NCBI RefSeq assembly: GCF_012849095.1
Contig: NZ_CP051680.1
Span: 1,116,001 to 1,180,000, forward strand
DNA: 64,000 bases
Source: Cohnella herbarum
Lineage (GTDB): Bacteria > Bacillota > Bacilli > Paenibacillales > Paenibacillaceae
Reading direction: 5' to 3'
The translations under genes were made by a program, and so were the position numbers. The notes under the pieces are model-generated. The model was not told where the DNA came from. It worked only from the letters and a program-made list of their open reading frames with translations, and searched no databases. How positions within the stretch are numbered: the stretch's first letter is position 1; every line of letters starts with the position of its first letter. Below are positions 36,943 to 46,735 of this stretch, piece after piece.

Positions 36943-37085
36943 CCCTTACAGCTCCTTAACAGAGATAATATGGCAACAATCTTTGAATATTATACCGTAC
37001 GGTGTGGCAATACGCTCGGCATTTTATGATATAATGAGAAACAATGCGCAAGACCGCGGAAGCTTTATGGGAGGGAAATACAAAG

Positions 37086-37610
37086 ATGAGTCGGCGTTTT
37101 GTTATCGAAGCGGTTATGATCGCGATCTACGGGCAGTTGCTTCTGCCTAAGCGTCCAGTCGAATATAGATTACCCTATACTTCGGTCATGGAGCTTTACG
37201 ATATGAAAGACAGTCCCGAACCGGTCATGCCGGAAGCGGACGACGATGCGTACGTGAAATCTAAGATCGGCGAAATGATTAGCTTTTTCGAAGATCCGTT
37301 TAATAAAAAGAAGATAGAGCGCGCGCTTATGGCTCCATGGAGAGAAAGTCCGCCTCTGCCTATCAATGATCACGTCTCGCTAGTCATCGTGAACGCGGCG
37401 GAGAATATGCAATACGGAGAACTGTTCGATCCGATCGAAACGGAAATCTTACTTATGTCGCTTCGCTTGCAAAGTCCGGTGCTCACCGATCAAATCGAAT
37501 TTCAGGATAAAGTCGTGCAGAACGCGATTCCCGTACAACTGTTCGACATTGACGATTTCGAATTCGCCGTCGAAGAAGGAATGGAAACGACGGGAGAATT
37601 CACAGAATAA
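37086..37610 (+). CDS. Conserved hypothetical protein, 174 aa (Paenibacillaceae-type)
   Basis: A 174-aa soluble acidic protein, starting MSRRFVIEAVMIAIYGQLLL, with GGGAGGGAA upstream of the ATG at 37086. It has a central SKIGEMISFFEDPFNKKKIE helix and a conserved-looking HVSLVIVNAAENMQYGELFD strand-turn. I know no function. It precedes a TPR gene by 50 bp, with only a short hairpin (37618-37634) between them, so they may form an operon. A TATAAT at 37030-37035 is a likely -10. Confidence 0.72.
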   Translation: MSRRFVIEAVMIAIYGQLLLPKRPVEYRLPYTSVMELYDMKDSPEPVMPEADDDAYVKSKIGEMISFFEDPFNKKKIERALMAPWRESPPLPINDHVSLVIVNAAENMQYGELFDPIETEILLMSLRLQSPVLTDQIEFQDKVVQNAIPVQLFDIDDFEFAVEEGMETTGEFTE

Positions 37611-37661
37611 GAAAGCTGCCGAGGTTCTCGGCGGCTTTTGCTTCTATAGGAGGGGATGTTA

Positions 37662-39626
37662 TTGGTTAGTTCCTTTGCCCGTTGGATGGCGCTAAGACTT
37701 CATAAACAACAGAAGCTGACTCAGTCTCTCCGTTGGTACGAAAAATGGGGCGTCGAGAAGATGACGATCGACGAACGCGTGAACTATGCGGGACTGTTGC
37801 ACGATAACGGTCATTCCGATAAAGCTCTCAAAGTGTTGACGTCGTTGCTAAAGAAACAAGAACATCCGCCGGCGTACGAACGTCGCGCGCATATCTATAA
37901 CGAGATGGGTAAAGAGGATGAAGCGATCTCGGATTTGAACGCGGCGATCAAGCTCGACTCGGAGCCGTATATTTATTGGTACACTAGGGCGATTGCCCAT
38001 TATGACAGGGGAGAATATAAGGAAGCGGTTCGCGATTTCAAAGAGGCTCTTGGAAGAAGGGAAGACTCGAAAGCGTCCACCTATTATGAGCTAGGTAATG
38101 TATACATGAAGCTAGGCAGCTTCGAGGATGCTGAAAACTGTTATAGACAGGCGGCTTCCGTACCTTCGAATGCGATACCGCACTATTATTACAGGCAAGC
38201 CCAGGCGCTGGAGCAAATGAATCGGGTGGAAGAAGCGCAAACCGCTCTTTCCGAAGCCGTCAAGCTGCAAGAACAATGGCAGAAGCTGAATGATCGCGGT
38301 GCGGCTATTCTGAAAGAAAGAACCAATTATTCTCTTGCTGCGGTAGCGAGCTTCATTAAGGGCGCGCAGGATGAATACGGCTTCCGGTTGTTCGAATCCA
38401 GATTGCACGAGATTAAAGGCGAGTTAACCCAAGCGTTGAATTCAATCGATGTTGCTCTGCAGTCGTTCCCGGGAGCAGCGGAGCTTCAATTACGTAAAGG
38501 CAATCTGCTCAGGCAGCTTGAACGTTACGAAGAAGCTTCGGATTTGCTCCATCGACTGAAGGACAATAATCCGTTATGGTTGCCCGCCTATCTGGAACTG
38601 AGCGCCGCGCATCGCGCGCAAGGATTGTATGAGGAAATGATACAAGTACTTAAATCGGCCAAAAGCCATTTCGCGGAAAATACGGTTGTCCGATACTGGC
38701 TTGCGGATGCCTTGCGCGAAGCGGGACACTACGAGGAAGCGCGTTCGGAAAACGCGGAGTTAACCGATATGGAGCCGGATGATCCGCTCAACTGGAAGCA
38801 ACGGGCGGAAATCGCGATCGACGCCAATAACTTTCAAGAGGCGGACGAGGCTTACACGAGAGCGTTGCAGCTTGAGGAAACGGCGGATTTCTATATGCGT
38901 CGCAGCTTCTCAAGATATATGGACGATCGCTATGAAGAGGCGATGATGGACATTCAATCCGCCATTAAGCTGGACGAAAACCTGCTGAAGGAAAGCAAGA
39001 CGGCTTACGCGCTGGGCGAGCTTTACGTCGGGATGGGAAATTGGGATTTAGCCGAGGTCGAGTATTCGAGAGCCTTGGCGCAAGAACTTGATAATCCGCA
39101 AATCTACGACCGCAGGGCGCGCTGTCGTATGGCGGCCGACCGTCTGACCGATGCGCTCGAGGATTGCAATCGCGGTCTGTCGCTCGATCCGAACAATGCC
39201 AGACTGACATGGTTAAGGGGATTAATCCAATATCGGTTAGACGATCATGAAGCGGCTTTGATCGATTCGTTAACCTATGCCAAGTTGTTGCCGGACGACT
39301 CTCAAGGGCATTTTAACCTGGGGTTGATCTATAATCATCTCGACCGGCATGACGACGCTATCGACTCCTTCACGAAAGTGATCGAACTGAATCCGTTCGA
39401 AGCGCAAGCTTATTTGCAAAGAGCTTCTATATGGTATCATCATTCCTTCGACCGTCTGCGCGCGACGGATGATCTTGCTCAGTGGTTGCTATATGCCGGC
39501 GGGGAGAAGTCGCAAGGGGATCGATTTGCTCTGTTGAACGAACTTCGAGGGTTCGACGACGAGATGCGGGAAAGGGCGAAGGAGCAATTTCTGCTCATTT
39601 ACGGAAACAGCCGATATCTGTCCTAA
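37662..39626 (+). CDS. Large tetratricopeptide-repeat (TPR) protein
   Basis: A 654-aa cytosolic protein made almost entirely of about 15 TPR-like 34-residue helix pairs. Clear examples are ASTYYELGNVYMKLGSFEDA, AIKLDSEPYIYWYTRAIA and QGHFNLGLIYNHLDRHDDAI. No enzymatic domain is visible, so it is probably a scaffold. The TTG at 37662 is preferred because AGGAGGGG is 6-8 nt upstream, whereas the ATG at 37656 overlaps that site. It follows the hypothetical at 37086 in the same direction. Confidence 0.85.
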   Translation: MVSSFARWMALRLHKQQKLTQSLRWYEKWGVEKMTIDERVNYAGLLHDNGHSDKALKVLTSLLKKQEHPPAYERRAHIYNEMGKEDEAISDLNAAIKLDSEPYIYWYTRAIAHYDRGEYKEAVRDFKEALGRREDSKASTYYELGNVYMKLGSFEDAENCYRQAASVPSNAIPHYYYRQAQALEQMNRVEEAQTALSEAVKLQEQWQKLNDRGAAILKERTNYSLAAVASFIKGAQDEYGFRLFESRLHEIKGELTQALNSIDVALQSFPGAAELQLRKGNLLRQLERYEEASDLLHRLKDNNPLWLPAYLELSAAHRAQGLYEEMIQVLKSAKSHFAENTVVRYWLADALREAGHYEEARSENAELTDMEPDDPLNWKQRAEIAIDANNFQEADEAYTRALQLEETADFYMRRSFSRYMDDRYEEAMMDIQSAIKLDENLLKESKTAYALGELYVGMGNWDLAEVEYSRALAQELDNPQIYDRRARCRMAADRLTDALEDCNRGLSLDPNNARLTWLRGLIQYRLDDHEAALIDSLTYAKLLPDDSQGHFNLGLIYNHLDRHDDAIDSFTKVIELNPFEAQAYLQRASIWYHHSFDRLRATDDLAQWLLYAGGEKSQGDRFALLNELRGFDDEMRERAKEQFLLIYGNSRYLS

Positions 39627-39700
39627 CATTTGGTGCGGTTAAATGCCTATGGTAAAATAGAGGAAGCTTAAGTCTAAATATCCGAAGGAGGAATTATCGT

Positions 39701-40018
39701 ATGCTCGTTACGACAACGCCCAACGTGGAAGGTTATCGCATTACTTCCTATTATGGATTGGTTAACGGAGAAACGATTATGGGGGCGAATATTTTCCGGG
39801 ATTTCCTCGCTTCCATTACCGATGTCGTCGGAGGACGCTCGGGTACATACGAGAATAAACTGAAGGAAGCGCGGGATATCGCGATCGGCGAAATGACCAA
39901 TCAAGCCAAGAGCTTAGGCGCGAACGCGGTTGTCGGCGTAGACATCGATTACGAGGTCATTCGGGATGGTATGCTGATGGTTGCGGTCAGCGGTACGGCC
40001 GTTCGCGTCGAGTCTTAA
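39701..40018 (+). CDS. YbjQ/UPF0145 family protein
   Basis: A 105-aa protein of the UPF0145 family, which forms homo-oligomeric rings of unknown function. It matches the family over its full length: [20 protein letters not shown], then [20 protein letters not shown], then [31 protein letters not shown], and [10 protein letters not shown]. The GAAGGAGG site precedes the ATG. It is followed at 17 bp by the aldo/keto reductase, so they are likely cotranscribed. Confidence 0.92.
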   Translation: MLVTTTPNVEGYRITSYYGLVNGETIMGANIFRDFLASITDVVGGRSGTYENKLKEARDIAIGEMTNQAKSLGANAVVGVDIDYEVIRDGMLMVAVSGTAVRVES

Positions 40019-40035
40019 TTAGGGAGTGAAGCCGA

Positions 40036-40950
40036 ATGAAATATCGATGGCTGGGAAAAACAGGCTTGAAGGTATCCGTCGTAGGCGTAGGAACTTGGCA
40101 ATTCGGCGGCGAATGGGGAAGAACTTATTCGCAACGGGAAGCGGATGGCATATTAAACCGAGCTCAGGAGCTAGGAATTAACCTCATCGATACCGCGGAA
40201 TGTTATGGCGATCACTTGTCCGAATCGCTTATCGGCGAATCCATTAGCCGGAACCGCGGTGAATGGATACTGGCTACGAAGTTCGGCCACCATTTCCATC
40301 GAAACTTCGAACGAACGGACGAATTCGATTCGCGGGAAGTCGTTAATCAGCTTGAGCAGTCTCTTCGAGCGCTGAAGACCGACTATGTGGATCTATATCA
40401 ATTCCATTCCGGTCCTGACGCTTCCTTCGATCGGAGCGAGCTGTGGGAAACGCTGAACAAGCAAGTCCAAGCCGGCAAAATCCGTCATCTGGGTATCTCG
40501 ATCGGTTCTAACGAGAATATTCATCAAACGTCGCAAGCGAATAACGTGAACGCGAAAGTTATACAAGTCGTATACAATCGTCTGGATCGCAAACCGGAGA
40601 CGGAAGTGTTCCCTTCCTGCATTGAGCAGAATCTGGGCGTATTGGCCCGCGTTCCGCTTGCCAGCGGTTTATTAAGCGGAAAGTATAAGCCGGGGGCAAC
40701 GTTCGCTACCGATGACGTCAGATCGCGACGGGATGCCGCTCAACTCGAGCAGCAGATGCTAGAAGTGCAAGCGATCGGACGGGATGAGGTTCCACAGGGC
40801 ACGGATATGGCCGCGTGGGCGCTCGCTTGGTGTCTGAATCATCCGGCCGTTACCTGCGTAATACCAGGCTGCAAGGATATCGCGCAAGTGGAAGCGAATG
40901 CAGCCGCGGTCGAACTCGTAGAAACGGGACATCCGCAAGACGCGGAGTAA
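40036..40950 (+). CDS. Aldo/keto reductase
   Basis: A 304-aa NADPH-dependent TIM-barrel reductase of carbonyl compounds. The catalytic residues are visible: Asp and Tyr in LIDTAECYGDHLSESLIG and the Lys in LATKFGHHF; the expected His lies near LYQFHSGP. The C-terminal ACNHPAVTCVIPGCKD-type segment appears as LNHPAVTCVIPGCKDIAQV. AGGGAG precedes the ATG. It ends at the intrinsic terminator at 40983. Physiological substrate unknown. Confidence 0.93.
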   Translation: MKYRWLGKTGLKVSVVGVGTWQFGGEWGRTYSQREADGILNRAQELGINLIDTAECYGDHLSESLIGESISRNRGEWILATKFGHHFHRNFERTDEFDSREVVNQLEQSLRALKTDYVDLYQFHSGPDASFDRSELWETLNKQVQAGKIRHLGISIGSNENIHQTSQANNVNAKVIQVVYNRLDRKPETEVFPSCIEQNLGVLARVPLASGLLSGKYKPGATFATDDVRSRRDAAQLEQQMLEVQAIGRDEVPQGTDMAAWALAWCLNHPAVTCVIPGCKDIAQVEANAAAVELVETGHPQDAE

Positions 40951-40982
40951 GTCCGAACTTTACGGATGAATCCGGTTCATCG

Positions 40983-41009
40983 CCTCTCCGGTATTATCGG
41001 AGAGGTTTT
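40983..41009 (+). terminator. Intrinsic terminator after the aldo/keto reductase
   Basis: An 8-bp stem CCTCTCCG/CGGAGAGG with a 7-nt loop, followed by TTTT. Confidence 0.8.
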
Positions 41010-41060
41010 GCTATTGGAACCGCACGCGGAATTATCCGATGATTCTAAGGATGGGATAAA

Positions 41061-41207
41061 ATGCAAATCGAACAATTATATCCGATGTATCGAGAGGATT
41101 TATTTAAGCTTGCTTACCGGATGTTAGGCACGGTAGCGGAAGCGGAAGATGTCGTCCAGGATATATTCGTCACTCTCCATCAACTGGAATATCATCATGG
41201 CGATTAA
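41061..41207 (+). pseudogene. N-terminal fragment of an ECF sigma factor (48 aa)
   Basis: A 48-codon frame starting MQIEQLYPMYREDLFKLAYR and continuing MLGTVAEAEDVVQDIFVTLH, the region-2 start of an ECF sigma factor of the SigJ/ECF41 type. It stops at a TAA where region 2 should continue; no sigma region 4 follows. Only about 50 bp separate its end from the next gene's leader, so the rest was deleted. It is distinct from the two complete ECF genes at 55.6 and 62.8 kb. Confidence 0.75.
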
Positions 41208-41290
41208 TGTCATTAATAGTTGGAATCGCATCGCTATATCGACCGGTATGCACCCCGGTTGTTTCTAAATTTCGGAAGGAGCAAGACATC

Positions 41291-42322
41291 ATGATGGACA
41301 GAGTCATCCCGGTCTATGTGTTAACCGGATTTCTGGGAAGCGGCAAGACGACGCTGTTAAATCGAATATTGGACGATGCCAAAAGTCGGGGTTTGAAGCC
41401 GGCCATACTGCTGAACGAGGTTGGAGACGTGAACGTGGAAGGTCAACTTATAGAGAAAGACATTCCAATGTCCGAACTGCTCGGTGGCTGCATCTGCTGC
41501 ACGAGCCGCGGGGATTTAGGGCTTGAACTCGTGCAGTTGGCGCAGGAAAACCGTCCGGACGTCATCTGGATCGAGTCCACGGGCGTAGCCCAGCCGCTCG
41601 AGATCATGGATGGCGTTACGGAGGCTTCCTTGTACGCCAAATTGGAGCTAAAGAATGTCATCACCGTCGTGGATGGTCGCCATTTGCTCGATAAGCTTCG
41701 TATCGGATCGGGAAAAACCTTCAAACTGATGAAGGAGCAAATTCGCGCGGCGAACGTGCTCGTTCTTAACAAAACCGATTTGGTGCATTCGGACGATCTC
41801 GAAGAGCTAAGAAACGCGCTTGAAGATTGGAACCCGCATGCGGTTATCGTCCAGACGACGAGAAGCGAAGTCGCTCCCGAAGTGTTATATGCCGATCACG
41901 GAGCGATCGATTTGAATACGGACGCCGACTCCGTCCACCATGAACATTGCGAAGATGAGCACTGCGACCTTGATCACGATTATTCTCACGATCACGATCA
42001 TACTCGTCATGTTCACGATCATGCGTCGCCGCATGACCACGTGAACGTCGTGACCTACTTTTTCAAAGGAGGCGTGGATAGCGTACGGTTCGAAGCCTTC
42101 TTGAAGCAACTTCCCGATAACGTTTATCGCGCCAAAGGCATTGTCGCCTTTCAGGATACGGCTAGTCTCTTCTTGTTCCAATATGCGTATCGAGAAGTTG
42201 ATTTTCTTCGTATCACTCCTCAGAAAGCCGTGAATAACGTAGCCGTGTTCATCGGAGAAGGTTTCTCCCAATCCGATCTCGTTGCGCAGCTTGAGCGTCT
42301 CGATACCTTGATCGCACCTTGA
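41291..42322 (+). CDS. COG0523-family metallochaperone GTPase with His-rich loop
   Basis: A 343-aa G3E-family GTPase (CobW/ZigA/YciC type). It has the P-loop GFLGSGKTTLLNRIL near residue 13, the metal-binding GGCICCTSRGDL (CxCC), the switch-like WIESTGVAQP, and the guanine motif NKTDLV. A loop near 215-250 is packed with His, Asp and Glu (HHEHCEDEHCDLDHDYSHDH and more), able to bind zinc or similar metals, followed by the CobW C-terminal domain. Likely role: inserting or storing a metal, most often Zn, at low supply. No Zur box was seen upstream. AAGGAGC supports the ATG at 41291. Confidence 0.93.
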   Translation: MMDRVIPVYVLTGFLGSGKTTLLNRILDDAKSRGLKPAILLNEVGDVNVEGQLIEKDIPMSELLGGCICCTSRGDLGLELVQLAQENRPDVIWIESTGVAQPLEIMDGVTEASLYAKLELKNVITVVDGRHLLDKLRIGSGKTFKLMKEQIRAANVLVLNKTDLVHSDDLEELRNALEDWNPHAVIVQTTRSEVAPEVLYADHGAIDLNTDADSVHHEHCEDEHCDLDHDYSHDHDHTRHVHDHASPHDHVNVVTYFFKGGVDSVRFEAFLKQLPDNVYRAKGIVAFQDTASLFLFQYAYREVDFLRITPQKAVNNVAVFIGEGFSQSDLVAQLERLDTLIAP

Positions 42323-42326
42323 TCGC

Positions 42327-43493
42327 TTAGTAAGGAGTCATTTTTCTCTTGAATTTATACATGCCGGATTGAACGATCTTAACGGACACTTTCACTTCTC
42401 CTAGGTTAATCGGTAGGAGAGGAGATTTGCCTGCCGAGGTTAGTTTGTTCCAATCGTTGTATTTTTTTCTGTAAAAGTCATGTTCTAAGTTCAAGAGATC
42501 GACCTTCTTGTTTATCCCTACCCGAAGAGCCGTTCGCACTTGTTCGGCGATAAGTTGTCCGGCAAGTTGTTCCAAATCTGCCTCGCTCCTCATCTCCCAT
42601 AGTTCGATGATCGCTGCGCTTACCTTGATACCGACTTTAAATACGGGCGCTCCGTTGACCATGTCGACCCGCACTTTGGATTTGGGTTTAGCAAGCTTAA
42701 GCTCGGCAATCGTTTGATCGCCCTGATTAAGGGTAATTCGTGAACCTTGCGACTTGTTTACGAGCCATCTGATGCCGAGCAGTTCCTTGTCATTTACCCA
42801 AGAAGTGTAACCAACATTACGAATGGCAAAGATCCCGTCAATCTCCAGTTTGGGATCCGGCTTTTCGTTTCGTTTCCATGTCTTATCGGAAACGTTCAGC
42901 GAGGGGAGGAGAGCCGTTTGTCCCGGTTCCCTCATTTCCCTAATAAATTGGGATAATCTCATGGGAGCGATAATCGGCCGTTGGTTATAATTCGTTTCCG
43001 GAGAATGCAGGATGGAGTTGATCGGCGACAAGTTAAAAAAAGGCTTCGTCGTGAACAGATCGCTAATATCGGCCTTCGTTCCGTACACCCAAGGCGTGTA
43101 ACGGATTTCCGGATATCTGATCAAGGAATCGATAACGCCAAGAAGCTCACCATGTTTTAATGTGCTCTCGGAGAGCACGATGGCATTCAAGTGTCCCCAG
43201 AATACGGTTTGCTGCGTCGTCTGGTATAACTCGACGATCGCTTGAGAGATCGATTTTCCTTCGGCGCTGCCGATCCATACCGTTGCCGGTTTATCGCTCT
43301 TGCCGCCGCCTTCGGATTTGGCAACGCTGGCGAAATCGAGCTGTTGGACGTAGACTTTATATGTATTGTCCGAATAATCGATGCCGATGCCCGTGAAGTA
43401 GTTGACGTCCTGCAACGACTTAATATCCCAACAGGCGGTGAGCAGCAGGCTCAAGCCAAGGAACGGCAAGATCAACTTTAAGCGCCTCATCAA
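42327..43493 (-). CDS. Spore germination receptor C subunit (GerAC family lipoprotein)
   Basis: A 388-aa lipoprotein with a signal peptide and lipobox LLLTACWDIKSLQDV, the WD motif after the Cys being the GerAC hallmark. The mature protein is the usual GerAC length. It shows VNYFTGIGIDYSDNTYKVYV and the C-terminal PINLGEVKVSVKIVQSGMY segment. It overlaps the A-subunit gene by 4 nt and is the last gene of a B-A-C operon. With GerAA and GerAB-type subunits it forms a nutrient receptor in the inner spore membrane; the germinant is not deducible. Confidence 0.93.
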   Translation of the reverse strand: MMRRLKLILPFLGLSLLLTACWDIKSLQDVNYFTGIGIDYSDNTYKVYVQQLDFASVAKSEGGGKSDKPATVWIGSAEGKSISQAIVELYQTTQQTVFWGHLNAIVLSESTLKHGELLGVIDSLIRYPEIRYTPWVYGTKADISDLFTTKPFFNLSPINSILHSPETNYNQRPIIAPMRLSQFIREMREPGQTALLPSLNVSDKTWKRNEKPDPKLEIDGIFAIRNVGYTSWVNDKELLGIRWLVNKSQGSRITLNQGDQTIAELKLAKPKSKVRVDMVNGAPVFKVGIKVSAAIIELWEMRSEADLEQLAGQLIAEQVRTALRVGINKKVDLLNLEHDFYRKKYNDWNKLTSAGKSPLLPINLGEVKVSVKIVQSGMYKFKRKMTPY

Positions 43494-45043
43494 GAGTTAT
43501 CTCCCTGCTGGGTAGAGTCGTCGGGAGAATACGTAGCCGGTCTTTTCTTGTACATCTTCGAAGGCAACGACACGATCGAATGGACGACATCCCTGAACCG
43601 TATCGGCGATAGAGGCGACATAAACGGAACTCCGAACGAGGTGAGCGACGATAAATAGACGACCAGCAAAAACACGGAAAGGAAAAAGCCCAACATCCCG
43701 AACATGCAGCTTAATGCGAGCACGCCGAATCGAATGACCGTTACCGAACCGCTCAGCGACTGATTCACAAGCGTAAAAGTCGCAACCGCTGTCGTCGCGG
43801 AGACGACAAGCGTCGTCGGTCCGGTAATTCCGGCGGATATCGCGGCTTCGCCGACGATCAAACCTCCGACGACGGCAACGGTTTGGCCGACCGCTTTGGG
43901 AAGACGCATGCCCGCTTCGCGGAATAGCTCGAACAACCCGATCATGAGAAACAGATCGACCGGTCCCGATAACGGAAGGCCGAGCCTGGCTATAACGATC
44001 GTGGCAAGTAGCGGAAAAGGGATCTGATCCAAGTTGAAGGAGGTAATCGCTACATAAAAGCCGGGCAAGAACAAGGCGACGGACAAACCGATTAATCTTA
44101 AGAGTCTTTCCAATGTGACGTAATAAAACGGAAGGTGAATGTCCTCCGGGGATTTGACCAGCGATAATAAATTCGTAGGTCCGATCAGAACCATGGGCGA
44201 GCCGTCTACGATAATCGCGAAACGTCCCCTAAGCAAGCTGTCGGTAATATAATCGGGTCTTCCGATATACTCGATCAGCGGAAACAGGGAATAGGAGGCA
44301 TCGGATAATCCTTCTTCGAGCAGCTGGCTGGAGAGGACGCCGTCTACTTCTATTTTCTGCAATCGGGTTCTCGCTTCGTTGAGCAAGTCTTGGTTCGTAA
44401 TATCGGTCATGTATAGGAGCGCGATCGACGTCTTGCTTCGACTTCCCAATTGGAAATATTCAATGCCTAAAGTAGTCGTCTTAAGACGCTTGCGAATAAG
44501 CGCGACATTCGTATCGATCGATTCCGTAAATCCGTCCCGAGGGCCTTTAACGGAAATTTCCGTATTGGATTCGCTTGGCGCGCGTTGAGGCGGACTTGCC
44601 ATCTGAATCGCGTACAGATCGCGCGTTTCTTCGAAGAATAACACCAAATTACCCGAGAACACTTGCTGTACAAGGTTTTCAACGGCATGCGGCTCCACGA
44701 TGCGATGCATATTCTGAGTTTCGAACGGGATGTCCGATAAACGCTTAGTGTCGTCCGAAGGCGGAATTGTAAGCAGCTTCCTTAACTGCATGTACAGAAA
44801 ATCGTTAAGCTGTTTGGAATCGATCATGCCATCGCAGTATATCAACAGAGGATTCGGATACTCCGAATCGTTCTCCTTGAAATAGGAATGGATGTTGACA
44901 TCTTCCGCATCGCAGAACAATTCGAACAGCTTCGAATGATCCAAGTCGTCTAATGCGAGATCGGCCTTTTCTTTTTCATTCCCATGGCTGGATTTGTCAT
45001 TGCCGTAATAAAACGTTTTACGAAAAAATTTATTCATATTCAT
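43490..45043 (-). CDS. Spore germination receptor A subunit (GerAA family)
   Basis: A 517-aa protein with a hydrophilic N-terminal half (NTEISVKGPRDGFTESIDTN, the family hallmark, and NVALIRKRLKT) and a C-terminal half with about five membrane helices (GLSVALFLPGFYVAITSF, GEAAISAGITGPTTLVVSAT). The length is complete for the family. The gene overlaps both neighbours by 4 nt, so the B-A-C operon is tightly coupled. Its truncated relative at 6954-7587 shares the IxVxGPxDG block and lacks the membrane half. Together with the other two subunits it senses a germinant. Confidence 0.95.
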   Translation of the reverse strand: MNMNKFFRKTFYYGNDKSSHGNEKEKADLALDDLDHSKLFELFCDAEDVNIHSYFKENDSEYPNPLLIYCDGMIDSKQLNDFLYMQLRKLLTIPPSDDTKRLSDIPFETQNMHRIVEPHAVENLVQQVFSGNLVLFFEETRDLYAIQMASPPQRAPSESNTEISVKGPRDGFTESIDTNVALIRKRLKTTTLGIEYFQLGSRSKTSIALLYMTDITNQDLLNEARTRLQKIEVDGVLSSQLLEEGLSDASYSLFPLIEYIGRPDYITDSLLRGRFAIIVDGSPMVLIGPTNLLSLVKSPEDIHLPFYYVTLERLLRLIGLSVALFLPGFYVAITSFNLDQIPFPLLATIVIARLGLPLSGPVDLFLMIGLFELFREAGMRLPKAVGQTVAVVGGLIVGEAAISAGITGPTTLVVSATTAVATFTLVNQSLSGSVTVIRFGVLALSCMFGMLGFFLSVFLLVVYLSSLTSFGVPFMSPLSPIRFRDVVHSIVSLPSKMYKKRPATYSPDDSTQQGDNS

Positions 45044-46122
45044 GCGGGTTTACCTCGTTTAATGAGAATGAGCAGAAGTAACGCGAACGGGAATACATAG
45101 AAAAACATCATAACAATAGGAAAATAGAGCTGCTTAAGAAATGAGTAGAAAAGCGAGTCGCTAAGCTTGTATTGGGAAACGCAGAAAATAAGTACGCCCC
45201 CCGTCAAGAGCATATAGGCGCTTTTCCATTTGTTGCGGCTCATTTGCAGGAGATCGAACAACAGGTAAAAGGCGAGCGAAATTCGAATCATGGATCCCGA
45301 GATCCATTGGTAGATCGATAAGAAATCAAGGTGAGAGACGAACTTGCCGATAAGAACCATGCGCCATTGCTCGAATGCCGGATACCGCTGATCGGCGGAT
45401 TCGTAGGGACCGAAGATCGAGATCGCAGCGATGATCGGTCCGAATACCAATCCGGTTACGGCAACCGTAAGCACCAGCAGCGAGGACAATCGGAATTTCT
45501 TGTTGAGATGCTGTTGCAGACCGAGCAGGAGCACGAATTCGACCAAACCGCCTAAAGTATATACCGTGCCATGTAGAATGGAAGCATATCCTTGCGTAAA
45601 GATCGGCTTCAAATAGGAGTAATCCTTGAATTGATAATTGACGCTCATGACGAATAGGCCGCACAGAATCACCGCCGGCAGCAAGATCCCTGCCGCGATC
45701 GTAACCGTCCTCAGGCCGGATATCGCCGCAATGATGCCGCTCAGGGCAAACAATGTGACGGTGATGGGGAATGGAGTTCTTGGCAAGTAAGTAATCTTGG
45801 TCCATGCGGACGTATCGCGGAGAGTAACGAATAGGATCGCGATACATAACAGAATGAGAGGCAGGATGACGGTCCATGCCACAACGGAATTGTAATGACT
45901 TCTGAACCATTCGAACAAGGATTGCTGCTTCGTGAGCTTCATTATGTAATACAAGATAATCGTCCACAGGATGAGCGGCGGAATAGCGAACAAAGCGCTG
46001 ATCCACGCATCGCGATGAGAGGCTTGCAAGATCAGAGGAACGACGATGACATGGTTCGTAATGCCTACGGCCAAATTAAACAGAAACATGGCCTGTACCA
46101 CATTAATCTTGGCTTGCGGCAT
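45040..46122 (-). CDS. Spore germination receptor B subunit, GerAB-type permease
   Basis: A 360-aa membrane protein with ten predicted helices, a member of the APC-like GerAB family that binds the nutrient germinant. Features are FLFNLAVGITNHVIVVPLIL in helix 1, TKQQSLFEW in the first loop, and QRYPAFEQWRM near helix 7. The start at 46122 follows AAGGGAG at 6 nt; an ATG at 46146 adds eight residues without a site. It is the first gene of the receptor operon and is the complete version of the decayed gene at 7584-8354. Confidence 0.93.
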   Translation of the reverse strand: MPQAKINVVQAMFLFNLAVGITNHVIVVPLILQASHRDAWISALFAIPPLILWTIILYYIMKLTKQQSLFEWFRSHYNSVVAWTVILPLILLCIAILFVTLRDTSAWTKITYLPRTPFPITVTLFALSGIIAAISGLRTVTIAAGILLPAVILCGLFVMSVNYQFKDYSYLKPIFTQGYASILHGTVYTLGGLVEFVLLLGLQQHLNKKFRLSSLLVLTVAVTGLVFGPIIAAISIFGPYESADQRYPAFEQWRMVLIGKFVSHLDFLSIYQWISGSMIRISLAFYLLFDLLQMSRNKWKSAYMLLTGGVLIFCVSQYKLSDSLFYSFLKQLYFPIVMMFFYVFPFALLLLILIKRGKPA

Positions 46123-46297
46123 GTCGCAGCTCCCTTCTTCTCGCAATTTCCATTATTATGGATTAGCTATGCCGATTTTATGCTATAAATTGGAGCGAAC
46201 AAATGCATTGAACGCTTATGGCCTATCCGGTATGCTGGATAGACGAGCGTCCGGGCTTTGTCCGCAGAAGTCGATCAAACATAGAAAGGCTGACGAT

Positions 46298-46735
46298 ATG
46301 AGAATCGTACATGTGAAGACGGAAGAGCAATTACGACAAGCCTTCGATGTTCGCGTCGAAGTATTCGTGAACGAGCAGGGCGTACCGAGGGAGCTTGAGA
46401 TGGACGAATATGACGAATCGCCTGAATCGTGCAGCCATTTCATCGTCCTGGAGGGCGATGTGCCGATTGCGGCGGGGCGCTTCAAGACGTTCGAACCCGG
46501 CGTTGCCAAGATGCAGAGAATTGCCGTCCTGAAATCTTATCGCGGCAAGGGGATAGGGAAGGTGCTTCTAGGGGAGATGGAAGAGGAAGCTAAGCGGCAA
46601 GAGTACAAACAATCGTTGCTGGACGCGCAATGCACTGCGGAAGATTTTTATCGGAAGTTAGGTTATGTGACGGAATCGGCAGAGCCTTTCTTAGATGCGA
46701 ATATTTGGCACGTACGCATGCGCAAGAGCTTGTAA
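46298..46735 (+). CDS. GNAT-family N-acetyltransferase
   Basis: A 145-aa GNAT protein with AAAGGC before the ATG at 46298. The acetyl-CoA loop is visible as YRGKGIGKVLLGEMEEEAK (consensus R/QGxGxG/A). The preceding strand is MQRIAVL, and the C-terminal DAQCTAEDFYRKLGYVTES matches the YjcF/ElaA-like subgroup (family trait: short GNATs beginning with IVHVKTEEQ... FDVRVEVFVNEQGVP). The acceptor is unknown. It is divergent from the germination operon. Confidence 0.92.
   Translation: MRIVHVKTEEQLRQAFDVRVEVFVNEQGVPRELEMDEYDESPESCSHFIVLEGDVPIAAGRFKTFEPGVAKMQRIAVLKSYRGKGIGKVLLGEMEEEAKRQEYKQSLLDAQCTAEDFYRKLGYVTESAEPFLDANIWHVRMRKSL

Noticed and set aside
41207..41290. Possible Zur-type operator before the metallochaperone GTPase
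   Set aside because: No Zur-like inverted repeat (TCGTAAT-N-ATTACGA type) is present between 41200 and 41290.
43160..43481. Plus-strand frames opposite the germination C-subunit gene
   Set aside because: Antisense shadows of a well-supported operon with 4-nt overlaps between genes.
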